A stretch of DNA of 57,616 nt from JAHZFN01 sp965149945 (GCA_965149945.1 CBCTTQ010000009.1:1-57616); one strand, 5' to 3'; shown: positions 42,780 to 52,653, counted from the first letter of the stretch. Made by a program: numbers and translations. Notes: generated from the sequence alone by a model not told the origin.

Positions 42780-44420
42780 TTATTCCACAGAGATTAAATA
42801 ATAATACACGGCCTGACCGCCAAATTGCATTTCCACTTCGACATCAGGATAACGTTTTTCCACCAGATCAGCAATTTTTGCCGCGTCTTCCTCATCGACC
42901 GCTTCACCGTAGAGCAGTGTAATCAGACTGACTTCCTTATCAATTAATTGATCCAACACCGCCGTCACAGCATCGGGAATTTCTTTGGTTACAACAGAAA
43001 TATCTTTCCCAATCAAACCAAGAATATCATCTTTTCGAATTTCTTGATCCCCAAAATGGGAGTCACGTACGGCATAGGTGATACCCGCAGTTTTGGTATG
43101 GCAAAAGGCCTCGGTCATTTCCGCCAAATTTTCTTCACCGCTGGCGTCGGGATTATATCCCATCAACGCGGAAACACCCTGCAACATATATTTAGTTTCC
43201 ACAATATATACCGGTTTTTCTACCATATCCCGCGCTTGCTGAGCTGCTAAAAAAATATTACTGTTATTGGGTAAAATGATAATTTCATCGGCAGGGGTTT
43301 TGTTAATGGCGTTTAAAATATCTTCCGCGCTGGGATTCATGGTCTGCCCTCCGGAAATGATTTGAGAAACCCCCATTTCTTTAAAAATCTCAATCAGACC
43401 TTCACCGGCGGCAACGGCGACAACTCCGCAATGATAGTGGACTTCCGGCGTTTTTTGTTCTTCGCCTTGCGCGGAAGCCACTTCTTCATCACTGAACAAT
43501 GTTTCGCGATGCTGATCCTTCATGTTGTCAATTTTCAAATCATGAAGAGATCCGAATTGAATCGCATAGGCCAATACCTTCCCCGGATTATCTGTATGGA
43601 TATGAGTTTTTAGCAGTTCTTCGTTGCCTACAATCACCTGGGAATCGCCCATATCTGCCAAATATCGGCGGATTTCTTCAACGGGAATATTTTTTCCCTG
43701 AATGAAAAATTCCGTACAATAGTGGAATTTCAGATCACTTTTATCGTCCACCTGTTCATCAGAGACAAAATCGGGTTTTTCCGGCGCTAAATCGGGCGCG
43801 GTAAATTCCTCGCCTCGCAGCGCTTTCAAACCACCCTCAAAAATGCACAACAAACCTTGACCACCGGCGTCTACCACACCTGCCGCCTTCAGCTGAGGTA
43901 ATTGATTGGGTGTATTTTCTAACGCGATCTTGCCTTCCGTGATGACCATTTCGATCAAAATCAAGACATCGTCTTCCTGACGAACCACTTCGGAAGCTTT
44001 TTTCGCCATCGCTTTGGCAACAGTCAGGATAGTGCCTTCCACCGGACGCATCACCGATTTATATGCTAAATCCACACCGTTTTGCAATGCCCTGGCAAAG
44101 GCAGGAGCATCCACTTCTGTTTGGTCTTCTAATCCGGTAGAAAAGCCTCGTAAAATCTGCGAAGTAATAACGCCGGAATTCCCGCGGGCGCCCATCAAAG
44201 CGCCTTTGGCAAGGGCTGCCGCCACCTCACTGGCCACGCTAAGCCCCCGAATATTTTTCACGGCAGAACTTAATGTCAATCCCATATTGGTCCCTGTATC
44301 GCCGTCAGGCACAGGAAAAACATTAAGGGCATTTACTTGTTCCTTATTGGCAGAAAGATACGCGCTGCCTCCGATAAAAAAATCAGCCAGTTCTGCCCCA
44401 CTTAAACGGACTTTATTCAC
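42780..44420 (-). CDS. yloV: YloV/FakA-type DAK2 (DhaL) domain kinase
   Basis: 546 residues. The N-terminal DhaL-type kinase domain has NALNVFPVPDGDTGTNM (about 31-47, the Mg-ATP Asp residues), MGARGNSGVITSQILRGF and AGGQGLLCIFEGG. A central acidic linker and a C-terminal DegV-like/EDD domain (about 310-546, GGQTMNPSAEDILNAINK and LPNNSNIFLAAQQA) follow. In related bacteria FakA phosphorylates fatty acids held by FakB, recycling exogenous acids toward PlsX/PlsY; no fakB is visible here. The GTG start at 44420 has AAGGGGG nine bases upstream. 14 bases after yloU. Confidence 0.92.
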   Translation of the reverse strand: MNKVRLSGAELADFFIGGSAYLSANKEQVNALNVFPVPDGDTGTNMGLTLSSAVKNIRGLSVASEVAAALAKGALMGARGNSGVITSQILRGFSTGLEDQTEVDAPAFARALQNGVDLAYKSVMRPVEGTILTVAKAMAKKASEVVRQEDDVLILIEMVITEGKIALENTPNQLPQLKAAGVVDAGGQGLLCIFEGGLKALRGEEFTAPDLAPEKPDFVSDEQVDDKSDLKFHYCTEFFIQGKNIPVEEIRRYLADMGDSQVIVGNEELLKTHIHTDNPGKVLAYAIQFGSLHDLKIDNMKDQHRETLFSDEEVASAQGEEQKTPEVHYHCGVVAVAAGEGLIEIFKEMGVSQIISGGQTMNPSAEDILNAINKTPADEIIILPNNSNIFLAAQQARDMVEKPVYIVETKYMLQGVSALMGYNPDASGEENLAEMTEAFCHTKTAGITYAVRDSHFGDQEIRKDDILGLIGKDISVVTKEIPDAVTAVLDQLIDKEVSLITLLYGEAVDEEDAAKIADLVEKRYPDVEVEMQFGGQAVYYYLISVE

Positions 44421-44434
44421 ACAAATGTACCCCC

Positions 44435-44791
44435 TTAGTCCAAAACGCGAACGCCCTGAACAATTACACATACATGATCAATTTCCAATCCGGTGGTACT
44501 TTCCACCATGTATTTGATATTTTGCATCACATTGCCGGCTACAGCGGAAATTTTTGTGCCAAAGCCCACAATAATATAAACATTAATGGTCAGGGTATCT
44601 TCTTTTTCGATGATTTCCACACCTTTGCTGAGAGAATCTCTGCCCAGCAGGGTGCCAATGCCGTCTTTAATATTCTTGGCTGTCATACCGACTACCCCGA
44701 AGCAATCTGTGGCGGCCATTCCGGCAATGGTGGCGAGAACATCTTTCGAAATGATAATTTTACCAGTTTCATTTACAATTTCTCTCGTCAT
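44435..44791 (-). CDS. Asp23/Gls24 family envelope stress protein YloU
   Basis: 118 residues of the Asp23 family: GKIIISKDVLATIAGMAATDCFGVVGMTAK (about 10-39), LTINVYIIVGFGTKISAVAGNVMQNIKYMVE and GLEIDHVCVIVQGVRVLD. Such proteins are membrane-associated and respond to envelope stress; YloU always pairs with YloV. Start ATG at 44791 with GGGAGGTG seven bases upstream. First gene of yloU-yloV; a consensus promoter lies just upstream. Confidence 0.93.
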   Translation of the reverse strand: MTREIVNETGKIIISKDVLATIAGMAATDCFGVVGMTAKNIKDGIGTLLGRDSLSKGVEIIEKEDTLTINVYIIVGFGTKISAVAGNVMQNIKYMVESTTGLEIDHVCVIVQGVRVLD

Positions 44792-44823
44792 AGCTACACC
44801 TCCCATATTGTTCTTATTCTTCT

Positions 44824-44852
44824 ATTATACCGAATGCCTGAAAAAAAATCAA
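44824..44852 (-). promoter_or_regulatory. Sigma-A promoter of yloU-yloV
   Basis: Minus-strand TTGATT (44847-44852), 17-base spacer, consensus TATAAT (44824-44829). Confidence 0.85.
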
Positions 44853-44935
44853 TTCATAAATCTTCTATTTTCTGTCGAATCGTGTTTTTACTCACCATTA
44901 ATGGCGTTTTTTTCCGAAAATATCGAAAAAACCAC

Positions 44936-44964
44936 TTGCCAAACCATATGAAATTTGATAGAAT
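44936..44964 (+). promoter_or_regulatory. Sigma-A promoter of rpmB
   Basis: TTGCCA (44936-44941), 17-base spacer, TAGAAT (44959-44964). Divergent from the yloU promoter. Confidence 0.75.
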
Positions 44965-45030
44965 ATTAAAGGTAATTTTTATTATACATTTGAGTAATGA
45001 TCATTGCTCGCTGTTAAGGAGGTGGAACCC

Positions 45031-45219
45031 ATGGCAAAATGTGAAATCTGCGGCAAAACAATGCGTTCCGGTATGAAAGTCAGTCACTCTCATATCCGTA
45101 CCAAAAGAACTTGGAAACCCAATCTTCAAAGAGTACGCGCGATTGTAGACGGCACTCCCAAAAGAGTTACTGTTTGCACCAGATGCCTGCGTTCCGGTAA
45201 GGTTCAACGCGCCAACTAA
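45031..45219 (+). CDS. rpmB: 50S ribosomal protein L28
   Basis: 62 residues, full length: MAKCEICGKTMRSGMKVSHSH, then RTWKPNLQRVRAIVDGTPKRVTVCTRCLRSGKV. The CEIC and CTRC pairs make it the zinc-ribbon form. GGAGGTGG precedes the ATG; nine upstream codons are open but belong to the leader. Monocistronic, divergent from yloU-yloV, the same geometry as in Bacillus. Confidence 0.98.
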   Translation: MAKCEICGKTMRSGMKVSHSHIRTKRTWKPNLQRVRAIVDGTPKRVTVCTRCLRSGKVQRAN

Positions 45220-45243
45220 AAGGAAGCGATTAACCGATAAATT

Positions 45244-45271
45244 CAGAGAGCATTTGCTCTCTGTTTTTTTT
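45244..45271 (+). terminator. Terminator after rpmB
   Basis: CAGAGAG (45244-45250) and CTCTCTG (45257-45263) around a six-base loop, followed by eight T. Confidence 0.92.
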
Positions 45272-45451
45272 ATAGAAAAAACAACCTGCCCTGCCAAATT
45301 GCCTCCCCACCACTCCGGGTTTCAACTGTTATCAGCCCCAAATCCTTTTTCTCGCTGTCCGAAAACGCAAGATGGGCAAACCATTGAAAATTCCGTAACC
45401 TGCCGAGTTTTTCTTTAATAAGATAACATATATGTCTTGCGGAGGTGGCTG

Positions 45452-45670
45452 ATGAAAAACCAGGAAGAAATTATGCGGCAGATTGATGAGTATCGGGAAC
45501 AACTGATCATTGCCATTGAAGAAAAATCCCTCTTAAACCCTGATGTATCGGGAGAAACCGATCTGATCATCCTCTCTTTGATCGATAAACTGGAAACACT
45601 GTTGTGGGTACTCGAAGTAGAACTTTTTGAGGTATTTGATCAAGCGTATTTTTCCAACAACATAAATTAA
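45452..45670 (+). CDS. Spo0E-like phosphatase family protein (putative)
   Basis: 72-residue protein predicted as two helices. It resembles Spo0E-like aspartyl-phosphate phosphatases in size and pattern: IDEYREQLIIAIEEKSLLNPDVSGETDLIILSLIDKLETLL parallels the family helix, a turn after the DPEV-like NPDV, and a second helix. The canonical SQELD catalytic block is replaced by LSLID, so phosphatase activity on Spo0A~P is uncertain. Strong ribosome-binding site GGAGGTGGCTG before the ATG. Stands alone; strong terminator behind. Co-occurrence with spo0A in the window fits but is not proof. Confidence 0.6.
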   Translation: MKNQEEIMRQIDEYREQLIIAIEEKSLLNPDVSGETDLIILSLIDKLETLLWVLEVELFEVFDQAYFSNNIN

Positions 45671-45679
45671 CCATCTGAT

Positions 45680-45709
45680 AAAAGCAGCCGTTAAAAAACG
45701 GCTGCTTTT
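45680..45709. terminator. Bidirectional terminator between Spo0E-like gene and pdp
   Basis: Perfect 13-bp arms (45680-45692 and 45697-45709), four-base loop, with A-run and T-run for use on both strands. Confidence 0.93.
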
Positions 45710-45711
45710 AT

Positions 45712-47055
<1,344 letters not shown>

Positions 47056-47072
47056 GGCATGTCCCCCATCTT

Positions 47073-47897
47073 TTACAATAACTTGATCACATAATGCAAT
47101 AAACGGCAAAATTTTTCATTAGCGGTCCGCGCATTGTCCAATACTTCCTGATGGTTCAATGTTTCCCCGGTCATCCCCGCCGCATAATTGGTCATACAAG
47201 ATAATCCCAGACATCGCATTCCGCAATAATGCGCCACGATGGCTTCGGGAACCGTTGACATCCCTACCGCGTCCGCTCCCAAAATCCGCAGCATGCGAAC
47301 CTCCGCCGGCGTCTCGTAGCTGGGTCCGCTCATAGCCGCATAGACCCCTTCCCGCAAAGAGATGTTCAGTTCAGCCGCCGCGTTCAACGCTTTTTGCCGC
47401 AATTCTTTGCTATACACTTCCGTCATATCGGGAAAACGAGGTCCTAATTCCTCATTGTTTTGTCCCCGCAACGGGTTGACGGACAAAAGATTAAGATGAT
47501 CCGTCAGCAACATCAAATCCGCAGGTTTGAAATCAGCATTAAGAATACCCGCCGCATTGGTCACCACCAATACCTTAGTACCCATTTTGGCAAATACCTT
47601 AATCGGATATGTTACTTCATCCAGAGAGTATCCTTCATAATAATGAAACCTTCCCTGCATCACCGCTAAAAATTTTCCTTCCAGTTCCCCCACAACCAAT
47701 TGTCCAGCATGACCGGGAACCGTAGAAACCGGGAAATGGGGAATTTCTCCGTAAGGAAGCGCCACTGCTTGTTGGATTCGCTCCGCGAAATTACCGAGAC
47801 CGGAACCCAATATCAACAACGCGTCGGGCGCTCTTTTCATTTTTCGCAATAAATCATCCGCGGTTTCCGCCAAAATACCTTGTTCGTTACACAACAT
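47073..47897 (-). CDS. punA: Purine-nucleoside phosphorylase
   Basis: 274-residue trimeric-type PNP (PNP_MTAP family class): ALLILGSGLGNFAERI (phosphate loop, about 27-42), VPGHAGQL, MQGRFHYYEGYS (about 80-91), VVTNAAGILN, YAAMSGPSYETPAEVRML and GADAVGMSTVPEAIVAHYCGMRCLGLSCMTNYAAG. Phosphorolysis of (deoxy)inosine and guanosine. ATG at 47897 with AGAGGTG upstream; a GTG three codons earlier overlaps it. Between deoB and pdp. Confidence 0.96.
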   Translation of the reverse strand: MLCNEQGILAETADDLLRKMKRAPDALLILGSGLGNFAERIQQAVALPYGEIPHFPVSTVPGHAGQLVVGELEGKFLAVMQGRFHYYEGYSLDEVTYPIKVFAKMGTKVLVVTNAAGILNADFKPADLMLLTDHLNLLSVNPLRGQNNEELGPRFPDMTEVYSKELRQKALNAAAELNISLREGVYAAMSGPSYETPAEVRMLRILGADAVGMSTVPEAIVAHYCGMRCLGLSCMTNYAAGMTGETLNHQEVLDNARTANEKFCRLLHYVIKLL

Positions 47898-47994
47898 TTC
47901 TCTCACCTCTTTTTGTTTTCCGCATAATGCTCACAAACAAAAATCTCTGTCCAACCAACAAACCGCCTGTCCCGTTTATAACACTCCGGCGCCG

Positions 47995-49176
47995 CTATCT
48001 TTTCGTTATATCGGAAAGGAAACTGACTCCAGCGGGAACCGGAGCAACACCCAGATAATCTGCCACCGTCGCTCCCACATCGGCAAAAGTCCGGCGAATT
48101 CCCAAATTAACATTTCCCTTCATCCTCGGTCCGTAAACCAGCAACGGCACATATTCCCGACTGTGGTCGGTACTGGGAGTGGTGGGATCGTTGCCGTGAT
48201 CCGCCGTAATAATCAGCAAATCCGCCGGCCGCAATTTCGCCAACAAACGAGGCAACCAGGCATCCAACGCCTCCAAGGCCTGTCCGTAGCCTTGCCAATT
48301 GTTACGATGGCCGAATTGCATGTCAAAATCTACAAAATTTGTCCAAATAAACCCGACAGGATGACGATCTAACACTGCCAGCGTTTTCTTCATTCCGTCC
48401 GCATTATCCTCGGTAGGATAACTGAAATCAATGCCCACCTCCGCAAAGATATCGTGAATTTTTCCTACAGCCACCGTCGGCACACCGGCTGCCTGTAAAT
48501 TAGCATAAAGCTGTCCGGGAGGCGGCGGCAAAGAAAAATCTCTGCGATTAGCAGTGCGTACATACTGACCGGAAGTCCCTACAAAAGGACGAGCGATTAC
48601 ACGACCGACACCGTGTTTTCCCACCAAAATTTTTCTCGCTTGACGACAAATCTCATATAAACGCGGCAAAGGCACCACCTCTTCGTGAGCCGCGATTTGA
48701 AAAACACTGTCCGCTGATGTGTAAACAATCACTTTTCCCGTGCGGCAATGTTCGTCGCCCAATCGCTGAATGATTTCTGTTCCGCTGGCTACCTCATTGC
48801 CCAGATACCCGCAACCAGCAGCCTTAACAAAAGCATCCATTACCTCCGGCGGAAATCCCTGCGGATAAGTAGGGAGCTGTTTCAAAACCGGCGTTCCCGC
48901 TATTTCCCAATGACCGCAGGTGGTATCCTTTCCCAAAGAAATCTCCCGCATTTTCCCGTAAGCAGCCATCGCTTGCGGAGGCGCTTCCACATTACACAGC
49001 GGCAGAATTTTTCCCAATCCTAATTTTGCCAAATGAGGCAGCTGAATATTTTCAAATTTTTCGCAGATATGACCCAGTGTATTGCTGCATTCATCTCCAA
49101 ACTGTGCCGCATCAGGCGCGGCGCCGCAACCCACACTGTCCAACAATAAAATAATCGCTCTTCTGTTTTCCGTCAT
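47995..49176 (-). CDS. deoB: Phosphopentomutase
   Basis: Converts (deoxy)ribose-1-phosphate, the product of PNP and Pdp, to the 5-phosphate. 393 residues of the alkaline phosphatase superfamily: ILLLDSVGCGAAPDAAQFGDE (metal-binding Asp, about 9-29), LGKDTTCGHWEIAG with the phosphorylated Thr (about 83-96), and the C-terminal metal site FVDFDMQFGHRNN and ITADHGNDPTTPSTDHSRE. ATG at 49176 with GGGGGGTG upstream. Between xerD and punA, the same order as in Bacillus (xerD-drm-pupG). Confidence 0.96.
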   Translation of the reverse strand: MTENRRAIILLLDSVGCGAAPDAAQFGDECSNTLGHICEKFENIQLPHLAKLGLGKILPLCNVEAPPQAMAAYGKMREISLGKDTTCGHWEIAGTPVLKQLPTYPQGFPPEVMDAFVKAAGCGYLGNEVASGTEIIQRLGDEHCRTGKVIVYTSADSVFQIAAHEEVVPLPRLYEICRQARKILVGKHGVGRVIARPFVGTSGQYVRTANRRDFSLPPPPGQLYANLQAAGVPTVAVGKIHDIFAEVGIDFSYPTEDNADGMKKTLAVLDRHPVGFIWTNFVDFDMQFGHRNNWQGYGQALEALDAWLPRLLAKLRPADLLIITADHGNDPTTPSTDHSREYVPLLVYGPRMKGNVNLGIRRTFADVGATVADYLGVAPVPAGVSFLSDITKR

Positions 49177-49212
49177 CTTTTCACCCCCCACTTTACAAAT
49201 AGCGCTTTTCTG

Positions 49213-50238
49213 TTATGACTCCGTATCTTCCTCCTCCAGATGCGCCCGCGGATGAAATTCCTCATAGACCTTTCGCAAATGATGATTGGTCAAATGGGTG
49301 TAAATCTGTGTTGTCGCAACGCTTTCATGACCGAGAATTTCCTGAACAATTCGAATATCCGCTCCGTTTTCCAACAAATGAGTCGCGACGGAATGACGCA
49401 AGGTGTGCGGTTTTACATTTTCCGAAAAACCGGCCTGTTTCGCATAATGTTTGATTTTCTGCCAAAAACCCTGACGAGTGATGACACCGCCGTGAGCATT
49501 TAAAAAAAGCATATCCGGTCGTTTTTTTACCGGATTGACGCCCACTTTATGTCCGGCGGTATGACCGCTCTTCAAAAGAACCCGTCTTCCGTGGTTAATA
49601 TATTGATCTACATAATATACGGCGGTTTTCCCTACCGGTACAATACGTTCCTTATTGCCTTTCCCGATGACACGAACAAAACCCGCATAACCGTTATAAT
49701 CATTGATGGGAAGATTGCACAACTCGCTGACCCGCAGTCCTGTAGCATACATCAGCTCCAACATTGCCCGATCCCGCTGACCCGTGGGCGTCGAACAATC
49801 CGGTTCCCGCAGCAGTTGTTCTACCTGTTCCGGTGTCAGCACATTGGGCAACAGCTTAGATTGTTTGGGGGAATCCAAATTAGCAGCGGGATCTTTTGGC
49901 AAAATTTTCTCTTTATGTAAATATTTGGTAAAAGCGCGTATGGAAGAAAGGTGCCTCGCCAATGTAGTCTTTGCCTTTTTGCCCGCATACAATTCCGCCA
50001 AATAGCCGTGCAAATGGCTTGGTTCCAAGTCCTTTAAAGATGTCAGACCCAACTTCCGTAAATAGACTTCTAAATCCCGCAGATCAAAGGTATAGCTCAA
50101 CACCGTATTTTCCGACAGTCCTCTTTCTACTGTAAGATATAATTTGAAATTTTCCAATTGTTCACAAAATTCCCGAGAAAACTCTGTTTCTTCCCCCACA
50201 ACAACAGAATCTTTTTCAAAAAATTTTTCCGGTTTCAT
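49213..50238 (-). CDS. xerD: Tyrosine recombinase XerD
   Basis: Resolves chromosome dimers at dif together with XerC. 341 residues, longer than the usual 295-300 because of about 25 extra N-terminal residues and an insertion (about 224-240, KSGHTAGHKVGVNPVKK). Catalytic residues are complete: Arg169 (TGLRVSEL), Lys193 (GKGNKER), His278 and Arg281 (HTLRHS), His304 (LGHES), Tyr313 (QIYTHL). SAM-like N-terminal core-binding domain at about 25-110. Position next to deoB-punA and spoIIM identifies it as housekeeping Xer rather than a mobile-element integrase. Confidence 0.94.
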   Translation of the reverse strand: MKPEKFFEKDSVVVGEETEFSREFCEQLENFKLYLTVERGLSENTVLSYTFDLRDLEVYLRKLGLTSLKDLEPSHLHGYLAELYAGKKAKTTLARHLSSIRAFTKYLHKEKILPKDPAANLDSPKQSKLLPNVLTPEQVEQLLREPDCSTPTGQRDRAMLELMYATGLRVSELCNLPINDYNGYAGFVRVIGKGNKERIVPVGKTAVYYVDQYINHGRRVLLKSGHTAGHKVGVNPVKKRPDMLFLNAHGGVITRQGFWQKIKHYAKQAGFSENVKPHTLRHSVATHLLENGADIRIVQEILGHESVATTQIYTHLTNHHLRKVYEEFHPRAHLEEEDTES

Positions 50239-50359
50239 CCTTCACCTCAACAGGTTTCGAATTCCCATAAATTCCCATATACATAACATTATTTTATTTA
50301 TTCAATTCGATAAAGGACAAGCAATTCCTCTTTTTCACCGTTACGGACAAAAACGAGAA

Positions 50360-50388
50360 AAGAAGGGTTCTGTAAAAGAACCCTTCTT
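50360..50388 (-). terminator. Terminator after the unknown membrane protein gene
   Basis: Perfect 12-bp arms (50377-50388 and 50360-50371), five-base loop, then UU. It overlaps the stop codon of the upstream gene. Confidence 0.8.
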
Positions 50389-50806
50389 AATCGGAATAAT
50401 ACAGGACTTCTCCTTGAGAACCGAAAATAACAGCCAAAATCTTCTGCCAAATGTTTTGAAAGGCGTTTTGTGAAGCGACATCTGCGGATGACATCTGTCC
50501 TTTTGTCTGAGCGTCGGTTTCTTCGGCCGGCGCTTCGTTTTCTTCTGTCGCATTCACCTTAATAGGATCGCCCGTAACATTTTCCTCTCCGATTTCCGCT
50601 ACAGAAAGCTCTTCCGTATATGGTTCCAAACGATCCGTTACATAAATCACCTTATCATCGCCTTCCGCAAAACCGGACATCGCGTCCTCCGCACTCAAAT
50701 ATTGATAAGCAGCCGGAACCCCCACTCCCAAAAGCAACAACAAACAAAGACCGATTGCCGCTCCTTTCAGTTTTTTTTTCGGTTTGGTAATAGAAAAAAT
50801 CATCAT
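50387..50806 (-). CDS. Unknown membrane-anchored protein between spoIIM and xerD
   Basis: 139 residues. One hydrophobic segment (about 15-33, AAIGLCLLLLLGVGVPAAY) preceded by a Lys-rich stretch (KPKKKLK), so a single anchor with the larger part outside is likely. The outer part is acidic and Glu/Ala-rich (about 40-110), then an amphipathic C-terminus with AFQNIWQKILAVIFGSQGEVLYYSD. No family recognised. Start at 50806 with AAAGGTGG upstream. Placed 16 bases after spoIIM, so it is likely expressed with it and may have a sporulation role. Confidence 0.65.
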   Translation of the reverse strand: MMIFSITKPKKKLKGAAIGLCLLLLLGVGVPAAYQYLSAEDAMSGFAEGDDKVIYVTDRLEPYTEELSVAEIGEENVTGDPIKVNATEENEAPAEETDAQTKGQMSSADVASQNAFQNIWQKILAVIFGSQGEVLYYSD

Positions 50807-50822
50807 TATCACAACCACCTTT

Positions 50823-51392
50823 CTAAATTAGTCTCATGATTCCCTGAAACAAAACCGGACCGATAAACGCCCAATAAATTCCCGCAAAAAAAACACACAA
50901 CAACGAAGGTAAAAAACCGCAGGTATAACGCAAGAAATCCTCTTCTTGACGTAAAATCGGCAAAAAGGCAAATAAAACAGCAAGTAAAATAAGAAAATTC
51001 CCCGGCAACATAGATAAAAGAAAAATTAAAACTCCATAAGCGAAACCCAAAGAAAAAACGATACGTAACGCCACTCCCAACAAACAGCCGTAACATAGCA
51101 ACAAGAAAAAAGCAGGCAATGTTCCCAGACGACTGCCGCCGCTCAACCATAACAAAAGCAAACCGCAACCATATCCTATTAATACAGAAAAGAAGTCTAA
51201 CGGAACCAATTGCTCCGGCTGCTTTAACGCCTCTTGTAATTGTGCCGCAGTATCCCGCAAAACCGACACAGCGCCCAATGGTAACACTGTCGGCAAAAAG
51301 ACCCCAATGACTACCGCTATCGCGAAGCAAAGCACCGCTTTTAACAAAAACGTCTCATGGTTTTTCAGAGTAGATATGGTTTGCTGTACCAT
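50823..51392 (-). CDS. spoIIM: Stage II sporulation protein M
   Basis: 189-residue integral membrane protein with about five hydrophobic segments, consistent with SpoIIM, the scaffold of the DMP complex with SpoIID/SpoIIP that thins septal peptidoglycan for engulfment. Segments: LLKAVLCFAIAVVIGVFLPTVLPLG near 15-40, LDFFSVLIGYGCGLLLLWLSGG near 65-85, LPAFFLLLCYGCLLGVALRIVF near 90-112, and GVLIFLLSMLPGNFLILLAVLFAFLP near 120-145. Position next to xerD and spo0A supports the call. Start at 51392 with AAGGAG nine bases upstream. Similarity is mainly by topology and context. Confidence 0.75.
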   Translation of the reverse strand: MVQQTISTLKNHETFLLKAVLCFAIAVVIGVFLPTVLPLGAVSVLRDTAAQLQEALKQPEQLVPLDFFSVLIGYGCGLLLLWLSGGSRLGTLPAFFLLLCYGCLLGVALRIVFSLGFAYGVLIFLLSMLPGNFLILLAVLFAFLPILRQEEDFLRYTCGFLPSLLCVFFAGIYWAFIGPVLFQGIMRLI

Positions 51393-51465
51393 TTTTCCAA
51401 CTCCTTCCTCATACCCCCTTAACGGAAACACAATAATTCATATGCTGCCTTCGTGAAAACAGAAC

Positions 51466-51497
51466 AAAAAGCTCTGCCCCGAAAGGCAGAGCTTTTT
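51466..51497 (-). terminator. Terminator after spo0A
   Basis: GC-rich arms (51485-51492 and 51471-51478) flanked by A- and T-runs; five U follow on the minus strand. Confidence 0.9.
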
Positions 51498-51538
51498 ATT
51501 TTCTTTTGCATTTCTCAAATCGGCAACAATGGTTTGAG

Positions 51539-52306
51539 TTAACTGATCTTTTCTCCGATTCTTAAACGATCGGCAACCATCGCAATAAATTCACTGTTGG
51601 TAGGCTTTCCACGATCCATATTAATAGTATAACCGAAAAATTTATTGATCGTTTCTACATTGCCCCGATCCCAGGCTAATTCAATGGCATGACGGATGGC
51701 ACGCTCCACACGGCTGGGGGTTGTATTGTATTTTTCCGCAATCAAAGGATATAACTCTTTGGTAACGGCGCCCATCAAATTCATTTCATCCACCACCATA
51801 ATAATAGCATCCCGCAGATATTGATATCCTTTCAAATGAGCCGGCATCCCCATCTGCTGAATAACCCGTGTCACTTCCCGATCCAAATTCCGCACTTTTT
51901 CCGGCGCATAAGAAGCAGAAGAATTGGGCATATTGTATAATTGCAAAATCCGTTCTTCCAAAATATTGATATCCACCGGCTTCACCATAAAATAATTGGC
52001 TCCGCTGCTCATAGCCTGCCGTGTCATCTCGTCCTTATTCAAAGCAGTAAGTACAATAACCGAAGGCTTTTTACGCAAGGTATTACTGGTATTCAGTTTT
52101 TCCAAAACACCGATTCCGTCAATTTTCGGCATAGCAATATCCAAAACCAGAATATCCGGTATTAAACTGTGGACAAGCTCCAACGCTTCGGCGCCATTGG
52201 AAGCAACTCCGACTACTTCGATTTTTTCATTATCTGCAAAATAATCCACCAATGGCTGGCTGAATTTTCTGTTATCATCGGCCAGTACAACTCTGATTTT
52301 TGACAT
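51539..52306 (-). CDS. spo0A: Sporulation master regulator Spo0A
   Basis: 255 residues. Receiver domain 1-120 with acidic pocket Asp10/Asp11, phosphoacceptor Asp56 (LVLDIAMPKIDG), Thr87 and Lys109 (MVKPVD). Linker, then the DNA-binding domain (about 140-255) with TPSRVERAIRHAIELAWDRGN recognition-helix region and YTINMDRGKPTNSEFIAMVADRLR, the hallmark of Spo0A. Controls entry into sporulation. Start ATG at 52306, AAGGAGGAG upstream. Upstream DNA contains 0A-box sequences, implying autoregulation. Separate from spoIVB, its usual upstream partner. Confidence 0.98.
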   Translation of the reverse strand: MSKIRVVLADDNRKFSQPLVDYFADNEKIEVVGVASNGAEALELVHSLIPDILVLDIAMPKIDGIGVLEKLNTSNTLRKKPSVIVLTALNKDEMTRQAMSSGANYFMVKPVDINILEERILQLYNMPNSSASYAPEKVRNLDREVTRVIQQMGMPAHLKGYQYLRDAIIMVVDEMNLMGAVTKELYPLIAEKYNTTPSRVERAIRHAIELAWDRGNVETINKFFGYTINMDRGKPTNSEFIAMVADRLRIGEKIS

Positions 52307-52434
52307 GAGACATTACTCCTCCTTCTTCGGTATACTTTTCGCAAGACTTTCGGATCAAAAGCGCAAGGCACATTTTTTTTGCTTTTCCCCGCGAATTCTT
52401 CGAAACTCAATTCAAAAACATTCAATACTAACAT

Positions 52435-52461
52435 TTTCGACAACTGGAAATTCTTTCCTGT
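52435..52461 (-). promoter_or_regulatory. Candidate sigma-H-like promoter of spo0A
   Basis: Minus-strand ACAGGAAAG (52453-52461) resembles the sigma-H -35 (RnAGGAwww); GTCGAAA (52435-52441) 11 bases on resembles RnnGAAT with one mismatch. Overlaps the proximal 0A box. Weak match. Confidence 0.4.
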
Positions 52462-52506
52462 AAAGTTTTTTTAGATTTCTTCACCAACTTCCGACAGAAT
52501 TCGACA
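52436..52506 (-). promoter_or_regulatory. Cluster of 0A boxes upstream of spo0A
   Basis: Two exact TGTCGAA sites on the minus strand (52500-52506 and 52436-52442) and a one-mismatch TGTCGGA (52490-52496) lie 130-200 bases before spo0A. All have the same orientation. TGNCGAA is the Spo0A~P recognition sequence of Bacillota. Confidence 0.8.
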
Positions 52507-52572
52507 TAGGGAGCAAGACTTTTGCGATAATATCATACCTATTAAGCATGGAAACCAGTATCATATAGGTAT

Positions 52573-52601
52573 TTGCTTTTCTTCCTGCTTTTTCATATAA
52601 T
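52573..52601 (+). promoter_or_regulatory. Sigma-A promoter of the acetyltransferase gene, with flanking inverted repeat
   Basis: TTGCTT (52573-52578), 17-base spacer, consensus TATAAT (52596-52601). Eight-base inverted arms ATACCTAT (52535-52542) and ATAGGTAT (52565-52572) end exactly at the -35, a possible operator. Confidence 0.7.
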
Positions 52602-52653
52602 ATAGTTACAAAGATTAGATTATCATAAATTTTATTGAACGGGAGAGACTACC

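Noticed and set aside
49213..50238. Mobile-element integrase
   Set aside because: The tyrosine recombinase sits in the conserved xerD-deoB-punA order and matches XerD throughout; the N-terminal extension alone does not make it an element integrase.
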